Source: Bacteroides congonensis (GTDB lineage Bacteria > Bacteroidota > Bacteroidia > Bacteroidales > Bacteroidaceae). Taken from it: 64,000 nt of DNA. A program made the position numbers and the translations under genes. The notes below the pieces were generated by a model that saw nothing but the letters and a program-made list of their open reading frames with translations, ran no database searches and was not told where the DNA came from. Of this stretch, positions 8,738 through 18,122 are shown one piece after another. The stretch spans positions 1,178,001 to 1,242,000 of the forward strand of contig NZ_FQXY01000011.1 of assembly GCF_900130125.1 (NCBI RefSeq). The letters run 5' to 3'. Position 1 is the first letter of the stretch, and each line of letters starts with the position of its first letter.

Positions 8738-10489
8738 TTATTGATTGCTAATGGTGTAAGTTCCGTTTATCAGGTCGACTGTAACATTGTATGTGCCTGC
8801 CTCTACCGGTTTGATTCCGTCATTGGCACCATAGTACAGCGTTCCGTCATAGCCACCGTAAGAGCCTGTCCAATCATTTATCACAAATTTGAGTCCCCAT
8901 TGGCTGTCCTGTCCCAATGTAATGCTTCCGGAATATGTTCCTGCCGTTTCGCCGGCTTGTAGAGCGACCAAACCTTCACCGTCTATACCGAGATAACAAT
9001 ATATATTGTTGACTGCATTACTCTTGTAACTCATAGGTTCTTTTAATGACACTTCAAATAGATATAATCCGTCTACCGGAGCTGGGATATTTTTTCCGTT
9101 TCCTTGGAAAAGCACTCCGTTCTCGGCTGTACTTGTCGCATCGTCACTAACCAAGGTGTACAGTTGACTCTCATCCCAGTAGTCTGTAGTACTTATTGCA
9201 TAATCTCCCCATTCAGAGTCTACATTAACAACCCCTGCATACTTGAGTTCGTCTTCGTTATAGATTACAATTTTGTGGTCATAAGCCCAAGCACCGTTGA
9301 CGGCAGGCCCGATGCCGGGGAAGTAGATGTATGGTGCCGCTTCCGGTTCCGGCTCTGCTGCTCCGGCTTCCACGCTGACCGTCCATTGCTCCGGATTATT
9401 AAGGTCGATAACCAACGTACATTCTCCTGTAGCCGGAACGCTTATCGTTATATTTCCTGCTGTTGCAGCTTCTCCAGTGCTGAATGTCAGTTGTCCGGCA
9501 GTTCCACCGAAAGCAAATGGAGTGTCTTTGGCTTTCGTATCGTCAATCGCATTATCGGAACCGCTGACACTGGTATTGTTGTAAAACTTGCCTGTTCCTT
9601 GAAGCTGAATGTTGATATTCGTACCTTCCGTTCCCGTAAATACACCTTTCCATTGATTGTCCGCACGACTGTATTGCATGTTGATACCTTCTATGCCGCT
9701 TACATTCAGTTCGGGCATCAACAAGGCGTTCCATTGTTTCTGAGCCGTATTTACATTCACGAAATAACATCCCGACTGACCGGGGAACCACATATCCCAT
9801 GTTCCTTCCGCTGCGTCTGTTGTCAGCAAGAATGGAGTTCCTACTCCGCCGGATTGGGCTGTATGCCAGGTTGTTCCGTCAGCTTCCTGCACGTAAATGC
9901 CTTCCCAGGCTGCCGCTCCGAAGAATCCGCTATACTGTCCGTCGGCATTTGCAGAATAGAAATCCTGACCGGAATCTTGACCGCTGCTCTTGTTGATAAT
10001 GCTGGCGTAATGCATGTCAATATGATAAGGAGTCACCGTGACTGCCACCGTATTGCTATACACAGGAGCGATGTTGCTACCATTGCTTCCTGCCAGTCGG
10101 AAATAGAGAGGAGCGGCTTCTTCAGCCGGTGCATCCAGCTTGTAGGCAATGATGTTCAGGGCGGCGACTGTATAGCTTTTGGAAACTCCATTTTCCGTAG
10201 ATTCGATAATGCTGCCTGAAAAATCTTCAGAGCGGGATACTTGTACGGTAGTTTGAATACCGCCGGTCACTTGATACCTCGGGTCGCTGATTTGCAAGGT
10301 CTGGTCGCTCCAGGCAAGGGACAATGCATAGAGTTTAGCGGTAGCTTCCGTCAGTACAACGGCATTGGTAGAAGCAATCAAGTCACTTTCCACCGGACTG
10401 GAGAGATAGAATTTGTCTCCGTCTTTCTCACACGCTCCTAATAGAAGGAGTGCGGAAAGTAAAGCCGACAGGATATTTATTTTTTTCAT
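8738..10489 (-). CDS. SusE/SusF-like surface glycan-binding lipoprotein
   Basis: 583 residues from the ATG at 10489. The lipobox is LLLGAC (Cys about 20). An upstream in-frame ATG at 10510 adds seven residues before a well-formed MKKINIL signal and was not preferred. The N-terminal third resembles SusE Ig-like domains (ALSLAWSDQ, TTVQVSRSEDFSG), followed by repeated beta domains with SusF/SusE features, each ending in a W-x-V-S or G-T-Y-x-V-T strand (WTVSVEAG, AGTYNVTVDL). Its role would be to hold galactan at the surface near the SusC/D transporter. It sits between susD and GH53, like BT4669. The ligand is inferred from the locus. Confidence 0.8.
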   Translation of the reverse strand: MKKINILSALLSALLLLGACEKDGDKFYLSSPVESDLIASTNAVVLTEATAKLYALSLAWSDQTLQISDPRYQVTGGIQTTVQVSRSEDFSGSIIESTENGVSKSYTVAALNIIAYKLDAPAEEAAPLYFRLAGSNGSNIAPVYSNTVAVTVTPYHIDMHYASIINKSSGQDSGQDFYSANADGQYSGFFGAAAWEGIYVQEADGTTWHTAQSGGVGTPFLLTTDAAEGTWDMWFPGQSGCYFVNVNTAQKQWNALLMPELNVSGIEGINMQYSRADNQWKGVFTGTEGTNINIQLQGTGKFYNNTSVSGSDNAIDDTKAKDTPFAFGGTAGQLTFSTGEAATAGNITISVPATGECTLVIDLNNPEQWTVSVEAGAAEPEPEAAPYIYFPGIGPAVNGAWAYDHKIVIYNEDELKYAGVVNVDSEWGDYAISTTDYWDESQLYTLVSDDATSTAENGVLFQGNGKNIPAPVDGLYLFEVSLKEPMSYKSNAVNNIYCYLGIDGEGLVALQAGETAGTYSGSITLGQDSQWGLKFVINDWTGSYGGYDGTLYYGANDGIKPVEAGTYNVTVDLINGTYTISNQ

Positions 10490-10512
10490 ATTGTTGTATC
10501 GAATAAGCATGA

Positions 10513-12090
10513 TTAATAGTTTTCATTGTATAGATTCGGGTTGGCGGTCAACTCGGTAGTCGGTATCGGGTAAATGTTGTACCGGCTGTTTACCGCTGTT
10601 CCCTCTTTTACGCCGCCTTTCCATTGCCATAGGTAGCCATTGGTGGTGAATACTCCATAGCGGATTAAGTCTGTACGACGATGCCCTTCCCAGTAAAGTT
10701 CGCGGGCACGTTCGTCCAAAATAAATGACAGGTTGATTTGGCTTGCGTCCTTATTATTACTGTCGTCACCATAAGCCCTTTCCTGGATTTGGTTGATATA
10801 ATCGACAACTTCCGTTGCTGTTGTTCCGCTTCCACCCCGTACTACGGCTTCTGCCATCATCAGATACACATCTGCCAGGCGGAAAAGAGGGTAGTCCGTA
10901 TTGACACCACCGTCCGCCGTGTTCGAAGCTGTTTCTCCCGCGTCAGTCAGGTTCGTCCATTTCTCTACAAAATAACCGTTGCTCTGGTCATCTATCTTAT
11001 CCAGATTCAGCGTTTGCCCATCGGTGAAGAACATTGCCCGTTTATCTTCTTCTCCCGTGAACAGGGAAGGGATTTCTCCACGTACACGGAACATGCCCCA
11101 ACCGCTTTTCACTCCGTAATCTTCCGGTTTCTGCAAGTCCGAAGTATTACTTACCGCACCACAGATAATATACGTGGAAGAGCCCCATGACACGGTATGC
11201 GTAGCGTCTACCGGCAAGGTAAAGATAATTTCGTTAGCAGTACGTTTGTCATTATCAGCGTTGAATAGCTTGCTGTAATCACCTTCCAATGAATATCCCT
11301 GTTTGATGACTTCTTTACAAGCGCTGATACATTCGGTATATTTCGGTGTGTTGATGTAAACTTCCGCATTCAGATACAGTTTAGCCAATAAGGTGTAAGC
11401 AGCTCCTTGGGAAGCCCGTCCGTAAGGACAGTCGGCTTTATCGAGCATATCGCCCGTGATACTGGTCAGTTCCGATTCAATATAGCTGAAAACTTGTGTA
11501 GCTGTATATCGCGGTGGCAGATAGCCGACGGTCGGGTCGTTCTCCGTTACGAACGGGATATTGCGGAACAAATCCATTGCATGATAGTAGAACAGGGCGC
11601 GCATAAAACGGGCTTCGGCACGGTAGTGACGAATTTCAGCCTGTTCCTGTTCCGTGAATCGGGCAATTCTCTCATCCGTAGCATTGCGGAGAAATTCGTT
11701 GCACAATGCAATGTTGTAATAAATACGATAGTACATATCCGACACCCAAGGGTCGTTGGCGTCCCAACTCAAGTAAGTCAGACCGGTAACATTATCGCCC
11801 GACAGCCAGGTAGAAGCCACTTCGTCCGTTCCACATTCCTGTAGATTGAAGAAGCAACGCATATAATCCTGTCCACTGTTACTGTTCAAATCCGGATCAC
11901 CGCTTTTTTCCTGACCTGTGGTCACCATGGCAGCGTATATTTTCCCTAAAACGGCTTTATAATTATCAGCGCTTGTATAAATCGTAGAAGATGTTTCGTC
12001 TTCATGCGGATATTGATCCAAGTCGCCTATACAGGAACCCAACAGCAATGCGCTGCAAAAATAGAAGGCTGTATATAATATCTTTTTCAT
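10513..12090 (-). CDS. susD: SusD-family nutrient-binding lipoprotein
   Basis: 525 residues. The signal peptide ends in LLGSC with Cys at 20. The SusD signature is present: an N-terminal DLDQYPHEDE stretch, TPR-like helical repeats (EIRHYRAEARFMRALFYYHAMDLFRNIPFV) and the C-terminal RRTDLIRYG and YPIPTTELTANPNL. It forms the lid of the SusC outer-membrane transporter encoded 23 bases upstream and delivers oligosaccharides, here probably galactan fragments. Confidence 0.95.
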   Translation of the reverse strand: MKKILYTAFYFCSALLLGSCIGDLDQYPHEDETSSTIYTSADNYKAVLGKIYAAMVTTGQEKSGDPDLNSNSGQDYMRCFFNLQECGTDEVASTWLSGDNVTGLTYLSWDANDPWVSDMYYRIYYNIALCNEFLRNATDERIARFTEQEQAEIRHYRAEARFMRALFYYHAMDLFRNIPFVTENDPTVGYLPPRYTATQVFSYIESELTSITGDMLDKADCPYGRASQGAAYTLLAKLYLNAEVYINTPKYTECISACKEVIKQGYSLEGDYSKLFNADNDKRTANEIIFTLPVDATHTVSWGSSTYIICGAVSNTSDLQKPEDYGVKSGWGMFRVRGEIPSLFTGEEDKRAMFFTDGQTLNLDKIDDQSNGYFVEKWTNLTDAGETASNTADGGVNTDYPLFRLADVYLMMAEAVVRGGSGTTATEVVDYINQIQERAYGDDSNNKDASQINLSFILDERARELYWEGHRRTDLIRYGVFTTNGYLWQWKGGVKEGTAVNSRYNIYPIPTTELTANPNLYNENY

Positions 12091-12113
12091 GATTCGCTTG
12101 TTTTTAAAAGTAA

Positions 12114-15089
12114 TTAGAAGTTGAAACCTACGTTAAGTGAGAATGTACGCGGACGGGGGTAGAAGGAATTATCCACTCCGTCGGGCACTTCTGGGTCTAC
12201 GCCGCTGTACTTCGTGATGCAGAATACATTCTGAACCATTGCGCTGACATTCAGGCTGCATCCCTTGCAAATCTGTCCGAAGTTGTAGTTCAGTGACAAG
12301 TTATCCATTTTCAGGAAAGAAGCATTCTCTACATAATAGTCGGACAAGTATTGGCGGGATTTGAATCCGGTTTCCAGATAACTGGTCGACAGGTTGTTCA
12401 ACTGATAAGAGTTGTAGCTCACTGTTTCCCAGGCTCCGGCATTCATAGCCATGGCATTGTAGACATAGTTACCGATATTGGCTCGCAGGCTGGTGCTCAA
12501 CGTCCATTTCTTCCAACGTAGGGAAGTGCTGAAACCGAGGATATAATCGGGGGCGGGAGAGTGGTAACGGTATAAATCTTCCGTATTGATTTCCCTGTCT
12601 CCATTAAGGTCTACGTAAGCGCCTTCTACGGGCTTTCCGGTTTTCTCGTCATAGAGTTGGTGATACACGTAGAACATATAAGGAGCGTATCCTTCGGTCA
12701 ACGTCTGCACTTGATAACTGTCGATGTATGGGCCGACCGAAGTATTGGTTGCGGCAGCTCCGGCAACGAGCGACAGGTTCTTTACTTTCATCTTCTGCCA
12801 TGTTATATTGAAACTGACATCGCAGTTCCAGTCTTTTGTCTGAACGGGCGTGGCGTTTATGCTGAATTCAATTCCCTGACTGTCCACATTTCCCACGTTC
12901 GTAGTGATATTACGGTCGAAAGTCGTTCCGGCAGCGGCGGGAACCGTGGCAATCAAGTCCTTTGTCTGGCGGGTGTAATAGTCGAAGCTACCTGTAATCC
13001 GGTCTTTCAGGAACCCGAAATCAAATCCGACGTTCCAGGAAGTAGTCGTTTCCCATTTCAAGTCGGGCACGTAAGAACTCGGACGATAGGTATGAATGTA
13101 TCCGTTGCCCATACTGGCTTCCGCCCCATTCTGGCTGCCGGTATAGATAGGCAGGTAATTATAGTTTCCGATACCATCCTGCTGTCCGGTCACACCATAA
13201 CTTGCACGGATTTTCAAATTGCTCAATACTTTATTTTCTTTCAGGAAAGATTCTTCCGTTACTCTCCAACCCAAAGCTACCGAAGGGAAAGTACCCCAAC
13301 GTACATTTTTTGCGAAACGTGAAGTAGCATCCCGGCGGACAGTCGTTGTCAGCATATAACGTGAATCGAGCGAATAATTCAGACGACCGTAGTAGGAGAG
13401 CAGCACATGGCGTTCATCCTTCGCTTTGGATGTCTTCTGTATTTCTCCCAGCGTGTTCATTTCGCTATAAAGCGGAGTGGTCGATTTCCAGTACTGATAA
13501 TCGTAACCGGCTGTCACGTCAAAGCTACTCTTGATAGATTCGACGAGCTTGTTGTAATTGGCGTATAAGGTGAGCAGGCGGTTCTCTTTCTTTTCGGGGC
13601 CGTAGCTGTAATCCAGGCCGGAAGTATTATAGTTCTGTGCCGCTTCTGCCGGAACATATACGCTGCCTTTACCTTGCGCGTAATCATAACCCAGCGTAGC
13701 GTGCAGTTTCAGGTCGGGGAAGAAATGAACACGGTAATCCGCATCGACATTTCCTATAAAACGCCTTACGTTACTTTGAGAATCATTCATCTTGATAAGT
13801 CCTACGGGGTTCATCACGGCTCCGTTGACAGGAGTGCCCGTGTTGTCCGTCGCTTCCGTATATCCGCCGAAGGTATCCAGTCCTGAATAAACGGGAATGG
13901 TCGGATTCATGGTAGCCGCAGCCCAAATAGCGTCTGTATTGCCGAATGTATTGTTGTTGATAGAACCTTTGGCATTGATGTTCAACTTCAGGTGGTCTTT
14001 GAAGAAAGAAGGGGTCAGCATGATGCTTCCCGTATAGCGCTCCGCATTGTCGGTGCGTAACAGACCGCTTTGGTTATAATAACCCACTGACACACGGAAC
14101 GGCCAGTTTTTGGCAATCTTTCCGGAAACACTCAGGTTATTGTCCGTACCGAAAGCATTCTGATAAATTTCATCATTCCAGTCTGTGCGGACATTTCCTA
14201 ACAAAGCCTGTTGTGCTGCACTTCCCTGTGATTGGATAGTGTTGACAAACTGATTGTAGCTCAACATATCCGCCAGTTTGGTACGTGTCTGAATGGAGTT
14301 GGTAGTGCTGAACGTGATTTGCAGTTTGTCCGAAGTCCCTTTCTTGGTAGTGATAAGGATTACACCGTTGGATGCACGCGAACCGTAGATGGCGGTGGAA
14401 GAAGCATCTTTCAGGATAGTCATGCTCTCAATGTCGTTCGGGTTGATGAGGCTCAGGAAATTTCCGTCGTTGCCACTGATACCGCCCTGTTCCAAAGGAA
14501 CGCCGTCCAATACAATCAACGGGTCGTTGCTGGCATTCAGTGACGCACCGCCACGCACACGAATCGTGCTTCCCGCCGTAGGCGAACCACTGTTGGACAT
14601 AATCTGTACACCGGAGATTTTACCGTTAATCAGTTGCTCGGGAGAACTGACCAGTCCCATATTGAAGTCTTTGCTGCTGACATTTGTTACCGAACCGGTC
14701 AGGTCACTCTTGCGTTGCGTACCATATCCGATAACGACTACGTCACTTAATACCTGAGAATCGCTTTTCATCTGTACGTTCAGTACGGAGCCGCTTGCAG
14801 GGAGGGGAACAATTTTTGTTTCGTATCCTACATAAGAGAATTGCAACTCTTTGTTGCCTTGTGGTACGTTCAATGTGTAATTACCGTCAAAATCGGTAAC
14901 CGTACCGGTAGAAGTGCCCACGATGAGGATACTTACTCCGATCATCGGCTCTTTATTTTCATCAATCACTTGTCCGGTGATTTTCTTGCCTGCCTGTTGG
15001 GCAAAGGCAGGAATCGTGCCCCCTAGAAAGGCTGTACACAACATTAGTAGTACAGTCAGATGGCGTAGATTTAAGATGTTCCTGTTCAT
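12114..15089 (-). CDS. susC: SusC-family TonB-dependent outer-membrane transporter
   Basis: 991 residues. The signal peptide ends near FAQQ. A carboxypeptidase-D-regulatory-like domain follows (KKITGQVIDENKEPMIGVSI), then the plug with the SusC motif VVIGYGTQRKSDLTGSV, RGGASLNASNDPLIVLDGVP and the ASSTAIYGSRASNGVILITTKKG region, then the beta-barrel ending in an aromatic residue (SLNVGFNF). It imports oligosaccharides with energy from TonB. First gene of the SusC-SusD-SusE-GH53-GH2 operon. A 305-base region with a 22-bp repeat array lies upstream. Confidence 0.96.
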   Translation of the reverse strand: MNRNILNLRHLTVLLMLCTAFLGGTIPAFAQQAGKKITGQVIDENKEPMIGVSILIVGTSTGTVTDFDGNYTLNVPQGNKELQFSYVGYETKIVPLPASGSVLNVQMKSDSQVLSDVVVIGYGTQRKSDLTGSVTNVSSKDFNMGLVSSPEQLINGKISGVQIMSNSGSPTAGSTIRVRGGASLNASNDPLIVLDGVPLEQGGISGNDGNFLSLINPNDIESMTILKDASSTAIYGSRASNGVILITTKKGTSDKLQITFSTTNSIQTRTKLADMLSYNQFVNTIQSQGSAAQQALLGNVRTDWNDEIYQNAFGTDNNLSVSGKIAKNWPFRVSVGYYNQSGLLRTDNAERYTGSIMLTPSFFKDHLKLNINAKGSINNNTFGNTDAIWAAATMNPTIPVYSGLDTFGGYTEATDNTGTPVNGAVMNPVGLIKMNDSQSNVRRFIGNVDADYRVHFFPDLKLHATLGYDYAQGKGSVYVPAEAAQNYNTSGLDYSYGPEKKENRLLTLYANYNKLVESIKSSFDVTAGYDYQYWKSTTPLYSEMNTLGEIQKTSKAKDERHVLLSYYGRLNYSLDSRYMLTTTVRRDATSRFAKNVRWGTFPSVALGWRVTEESFLKENKVLSNLKIRASYGVTGQQDGIGNYNYLPIYTGSQNGAEASMGNGYIHTYRPSSYVPDLKWETTTSWNVGFDFGFLKDRITGSFDYYTRQTKDLIATVPAAAGTTFDRNITTNVGNVDSQGIEFSINATPVQTKDWNCDVSFNITWQKMKVKNLSLVAGAAATNTSVGPYIDSYQVQTLTEGYAPYMFYVYHQLYDEKTGKPVEGAYVDLNGDREINTEDLYRYHSPAPDYILGFSTSLRWKKWTLSTSLRANIGNYVYNAMAMNAGAWETVSYNSYQLNNLSTSYLETGFKSRQYLSDYYVENASFLKMDNLSLNYNFGQICKGCSLNVSAMVQNVFCITKYSGVDPEVPDGVDNSFYPRPRTFSLNVGFNF

Positions 15090-15210
15090 AATTACTGTGT
15101 TATTGATAATAGATTTATTATATTAATTCTTATTTATCTCTCCTCTTGCTTTTCACTAATATATTTCGTATCTTTAAGAATTTTCCGCCTTTTGGAAACA
15201 GGTAGTCACA

Positions 15211-15386
15211 TTGCATAGTGATAAATGTCATGTTATAGAGTGACATTTGTCTCTTTATAAGGTGACTATTGTCACCTTGCAACGGGATGACTACCCGAGT
15301 GCATAAAAGATTATAGTTTACTGCACTCAAAATCCTTATTCTCTGCACTGAAAACTCTTGTTCTCTGTATTAAATAAAAAACTCTT
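15211..15386. repeat. Array of eight degenerate 22-bp units upstream of susC (likely regulatory)
   Basis: This intergenic stretch (15090-15394) holds a clear 22-bp lattice. TGCA recurs at 15212, 15278, 15300, 15322 and 15344, with TGTA at 15366. The units starting at 15321 and 15343 agree at 18 of 22 positions. The units at 15211, 15233 and 15255 each hold a short dyad of form TGAN...GTCA (best GGTGAC-tatt-GTCACC at 15261-15276), with centres 22 bp apart. GGTAGTCA (15201-15208) and TGACTACC (15288-15295) enclose this part as an outer inverted repeat. A 22-bp period is two helical turns, so the same protein face could be met each time. Binding by the AraC-type HTCS is inference. No TAnnTTTG box for susC was found here. 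Confidence 0.6.
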
Positions 15387-15394
15387 GGATACGT

Positions 15395-18007
15395 TTATTC
15401 CAGCCATACGTCGCCGAGTTCAACCTCTATGGTTGGTTTGCCGGCTCCCGGCATCGACAGTTCCAGTTTCTCTATCTTTTCCGGTCGGAAGGGAATTTCT
15501 GTTTCCGGATGGAAATATTGTTTCAGGAATGTCGGATAAGCTATGGGCAATAACGCTGTGTCCGTTTGACGCAACTCTTTCAGAGCTATCCGTATAATAC
15601 CATCTACAGCCGGAACAGGGCATAAGCTTTTGTAAGTATATCCGTCCGAAGTGACGAAACCTGCGCTGAATCCTTGTGGAAGGGGCTTGTCGCGATTTAC
15701 GCGGATGCAGAGCGTAGTACAGCTTTTCACCTTATCTTTTCTTCCTTCGATTTCATCTTTCACGAATGCGCGGAGAAAGTGTTGCGGATTCTCTCCTTCC
15801 GGTGTGAACCGGAATCGGAGCAACGGCTTCTCAACTGGAGAAGAATCAAGTAAAGTACGTTGCAGGTCATTCCATTCGGGAAGTGTATATGCTTCCATCC
15901 GGCTATCCGTATCTGTTACTTTCAGCAGTTGTATCGCACTACCGGATGTGACAACACGGGTAGTCCAGTATGAATCGGAAGTGTAGTTCCAGTCCAATGG
16001 AGTTCCTTTGATTCCCGAAGGATTTCCGGTGACGGAGTTTCCTGCGGGATAAGTACGGGTGCTGTCGCCCCGGCAGACGATGATGTTATACCTGAAACAA
16101 CCTTCCTTTATTTCTGCGGCAGGCAGGATAGCCTGATATGTATAGCCATTTGTACGTTTCATCTTTATGTACGGATTATGCTCGTTCCAGAAAGAAACTT
16201 TGTCCGTGTAGATAATGACGGAATCCGGAAGAATGTTTCCTGCTACTTGCGCGTTAATAGTCAACGCTTTGCCTGCTTCAACAGTTGTTGCCGGAGTATG
16301 AGTGACTTTATAATCCATCGTGCGGGGAGAGGGAGCAACAAACTCTCCGATACGAATCGAATTCCATTGGGAATCAGCTTTCCAACTCTGCTTCGGGGTG
16401 CAACCATTACGTTTCAACAGATAAACACCCGGACGAAGGCTGCGAATCACCCCATCCGTTATCTTTTCTTCTTCTTCTCGGTCATTCTCTTTATTGAGAG
16501 CAATAAGAGTAAACGTCCTGCCCAAATCAGGAATTTGTAAAGCCATATCCCACGCACCGTAGATGATGCTGACTACTTCTTTTTCGAGTGACGGTTTGGC
16601 AAAAGGGTCATTGACTACTATCGCGTCCGGCATTACTTCAAGTCGCCATACTCCCGTCTCGAGACAATCAATGAAATAAGCTCCCGTGCCCTCATAGCCT
16701 ACTACCGGCGAACTGCCGCATCCGGCGATCGAAACCAACTTTGATGCATCCCTGGGCAGTGTATTTGTCTGATTGGAGTAATAAAATTTCTTCCCATTGT
16801 CCAACTCACTCAGATCTTCCGTATAACTGACGCGAAAGCCGTCACCAAACAAAGTATCCTGCGGATAACTGCCATAAGATTCTCCTCTTTTCAGACTTCG
16901 TGCAGCTTCGGCAGCAATCTTCATGCTGATAGCTTTGTTGGGAGTATAGGCAAGATTCAGAAAGTGAGTCTGATATTCTGTATTGGCATAGGCAATATCC
17001 ATCGGATCATAGGCAAACTGTGTTATCCATTGGAAACCGGCTGTGCGGAAAGTGCGTACCATAGCCGGATACATATAGGAATACATAATATCCACCGGGT
17101 CAAATTCATAAATCATCCGTGCTTTCTTATTGAATCCTTTCACCTTATCAGCGAAAGGAATGTCATAACGGTCTACGTAAGGGAGAAAATTCCCTTGTTG
17201 CGTCTGTCCGGATACCAGTCCGATGGGATACCACTGATAGGTAGTTCCCTGAATGTCAGTCTCATAGTAAGCATCCACCACATATCCGTTGTGACTTACA
17301 TTATAGAACACAGGCTTGCGGTTTCCTGTCTTATCGATTGCTTTCAGCATCCGGTTGATGTATGCCTTTACATCCTCTTTCGTGCCTGAATGGCAGGGTT
17401 CGTTATTAATCTCAAAACCTACGATAGAAGGGTCGTCCTTATAAGCCAGTCCCGTATAAGGATTGGTATGTTTCACCAGGTCACGGAGATACGTTTCCTG
17501 TGCGGCGATAGCTTCCGGGTTGGAGTGTATATCACATTTATCATATTTGTAAGAGAAGCCACCGGTGGGTATATTCCGTTCCGGGTAACCATTACCAAAG
17601 TTAGTCTGTGCGGTAACAACAATATGGATATTTCGCTCCTTGAGTTTGGCAATCAGATAGTCCATCAAGTCAAGATGCTCGTTTTCAAGGAGATTTCCTT
17701 GTCCATCTGTCAGTTCCACGTCCCATAGATGAATACGGTAAGCATTCAGTCCCAAACGGGCGATATGATATACATCATTATATATGGCAGCTTTGCGGTC
17801 AAGTCCCAGATAACCGAGTGCACGATAGGCATGGGCAAAAGGCAACGTATAGTTCACTCCGAAGAAAGAAGCTTCCTCGCGGGTATCGCTCCAACGCATC
17901 ACTCCGTTTCCGTCTATATATATAATAGGTGTGGAAGTTGATTTCGCCTGCGTACTGCCAAAGGAGAATAACAAACTAATGAAGGTAAGGATTAACAGTC
18001 TTTTCAT
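15395..18007 (-). CDS. Putative clan GH-A glycosidase, possibly a GH147 beta-galactosidase
   Basis: 870 residues with a signal peptide (about 1-22, ending TQAK) and no lipobox. The first 400 residues look like a clan GH-A barrel: FFGVNYTLP, GLNAYRIHLWDVEL, acid/base candidate E203 in FEINNEP, and nucleophile candidate E301 in MIYEFDPVD. The rest forms beta domains. The protein sits between the HTCS and susC of a galactan PUL, as BT4672 does in B. thetaiotaomicron; a Bacteroides protein of comparable context founded family GH147 (beta-1,4-galactosidase). Assignment to GH147 is from recall and not aligned. It has its own promoter box and so may be expressed apart from the susC operon. Confidence 0.6.
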   Translation of the reverse strand: MKRLLILTFISLLFSFGSTQAKSTSTPIIYIDGNGVMRWSDTREEASFFGVNYTLPFAHAYRALGYLGLDRKAAIYNDVYHIARLGLNAYRIHLWDVELTDGQGNLLENEHLDLMDYLIAKLKERNIHIVVTAQTNFGNGYPERNIPTGGFSYKYDKCDIHSNPEAIAAQETYLRDLVKHTNPYTGLAYKDDPSIVGFEINNEPCHSGTKEDVKAYINRMLKAIDKTGNRKPVFYNVSHNGYVVDAYYETDIQGTTYQWYPIGLVSGQTQQGNFLPYVDRYDIPFADKVKGFNKKARMIYEFDPVDIMYSYMYPAMVRTFRTAGFQWITQFAYDPMDIAYANTEYQTHFLNLAYTPNKAISMKIAAEAARSLKRGESYGSYPQDTLFGDGFRVSYTEDLSELDNGKKFYYSNQTNTLPRDASKLVSIAGCGSSPVVGYEGTGAYFIDCLETGVWRLEVMPDAIVVNDPFAKPSLEKEVVSIIYGAWDMALQIPDLGRTFTLIALNKENDREEEEKITDGVIRSLRPGVYLLKRNGCTPKQSWKADSQWNSIRIGEFVAPSPRTMDYKVTHTPATTVEAGKALTINAQVAGNILPDSVIIYTDKVSFWNEHNPYIKMKRTNGYTYQAILPAAEIKEGCFRYNIIVCRGDSTRTYPAGNSVTGNPSGIKGTPLDWNYTSDSYWTTRVVTSGSAIQLLKVTDTDSRMEAYTLPEWNDLQRTLLDSSPVEKPLLRFRFTPEGENPQHFLRAFVKDEIEGRKDKVKSCTTLCIRVNRDKPLPQGFSAGFVTSDGYTYKSLCPVPAVDGIIRIALKELRQTDTALLPIAYPTFLKQYFHPETEIPFRPEKIEKLELSMPGAGKPTIEVELGDVWLE

Positions 18008-18038
18008 ACTATCAAATTTATCGGTTTATTGATAGCGA

Positions 18039-18069
18039 CAAAGGTAAATTATTGGCAAATCCACTGAAA
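18039..18069 (-). promoter_or_regulatory. Candidate promoter of the GH-A-like gene
   Basis: On the minus strand, TTTC (18066-18069) and TACCTTTG (18039-18046) are separated by 19 bases, a near-consensus -33/-7 pair of the Bacteroides type. The start codon at 18007 is 32 bases downstream. Confidence 0.5.
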
Positions 18070-18122
18070 GCACAGATTGGACATATAAGGATAAAAATAG
18101 GACGAAACGCGTCAGAATGCCC

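Noticed and set aside
9104..10219. Long plus-strand open frame opposite the SusE-like gene
   Set aside because: It is an antisense shadow rich in Cys, Arg and Ser without a family signature, while the minus strand encodes a clear lipoprotein.
15321..15386. CRISPR-like array because of regular repeats
   Set aside because: Units are 22 bp without spacers and degenerate; no cas genes are present.
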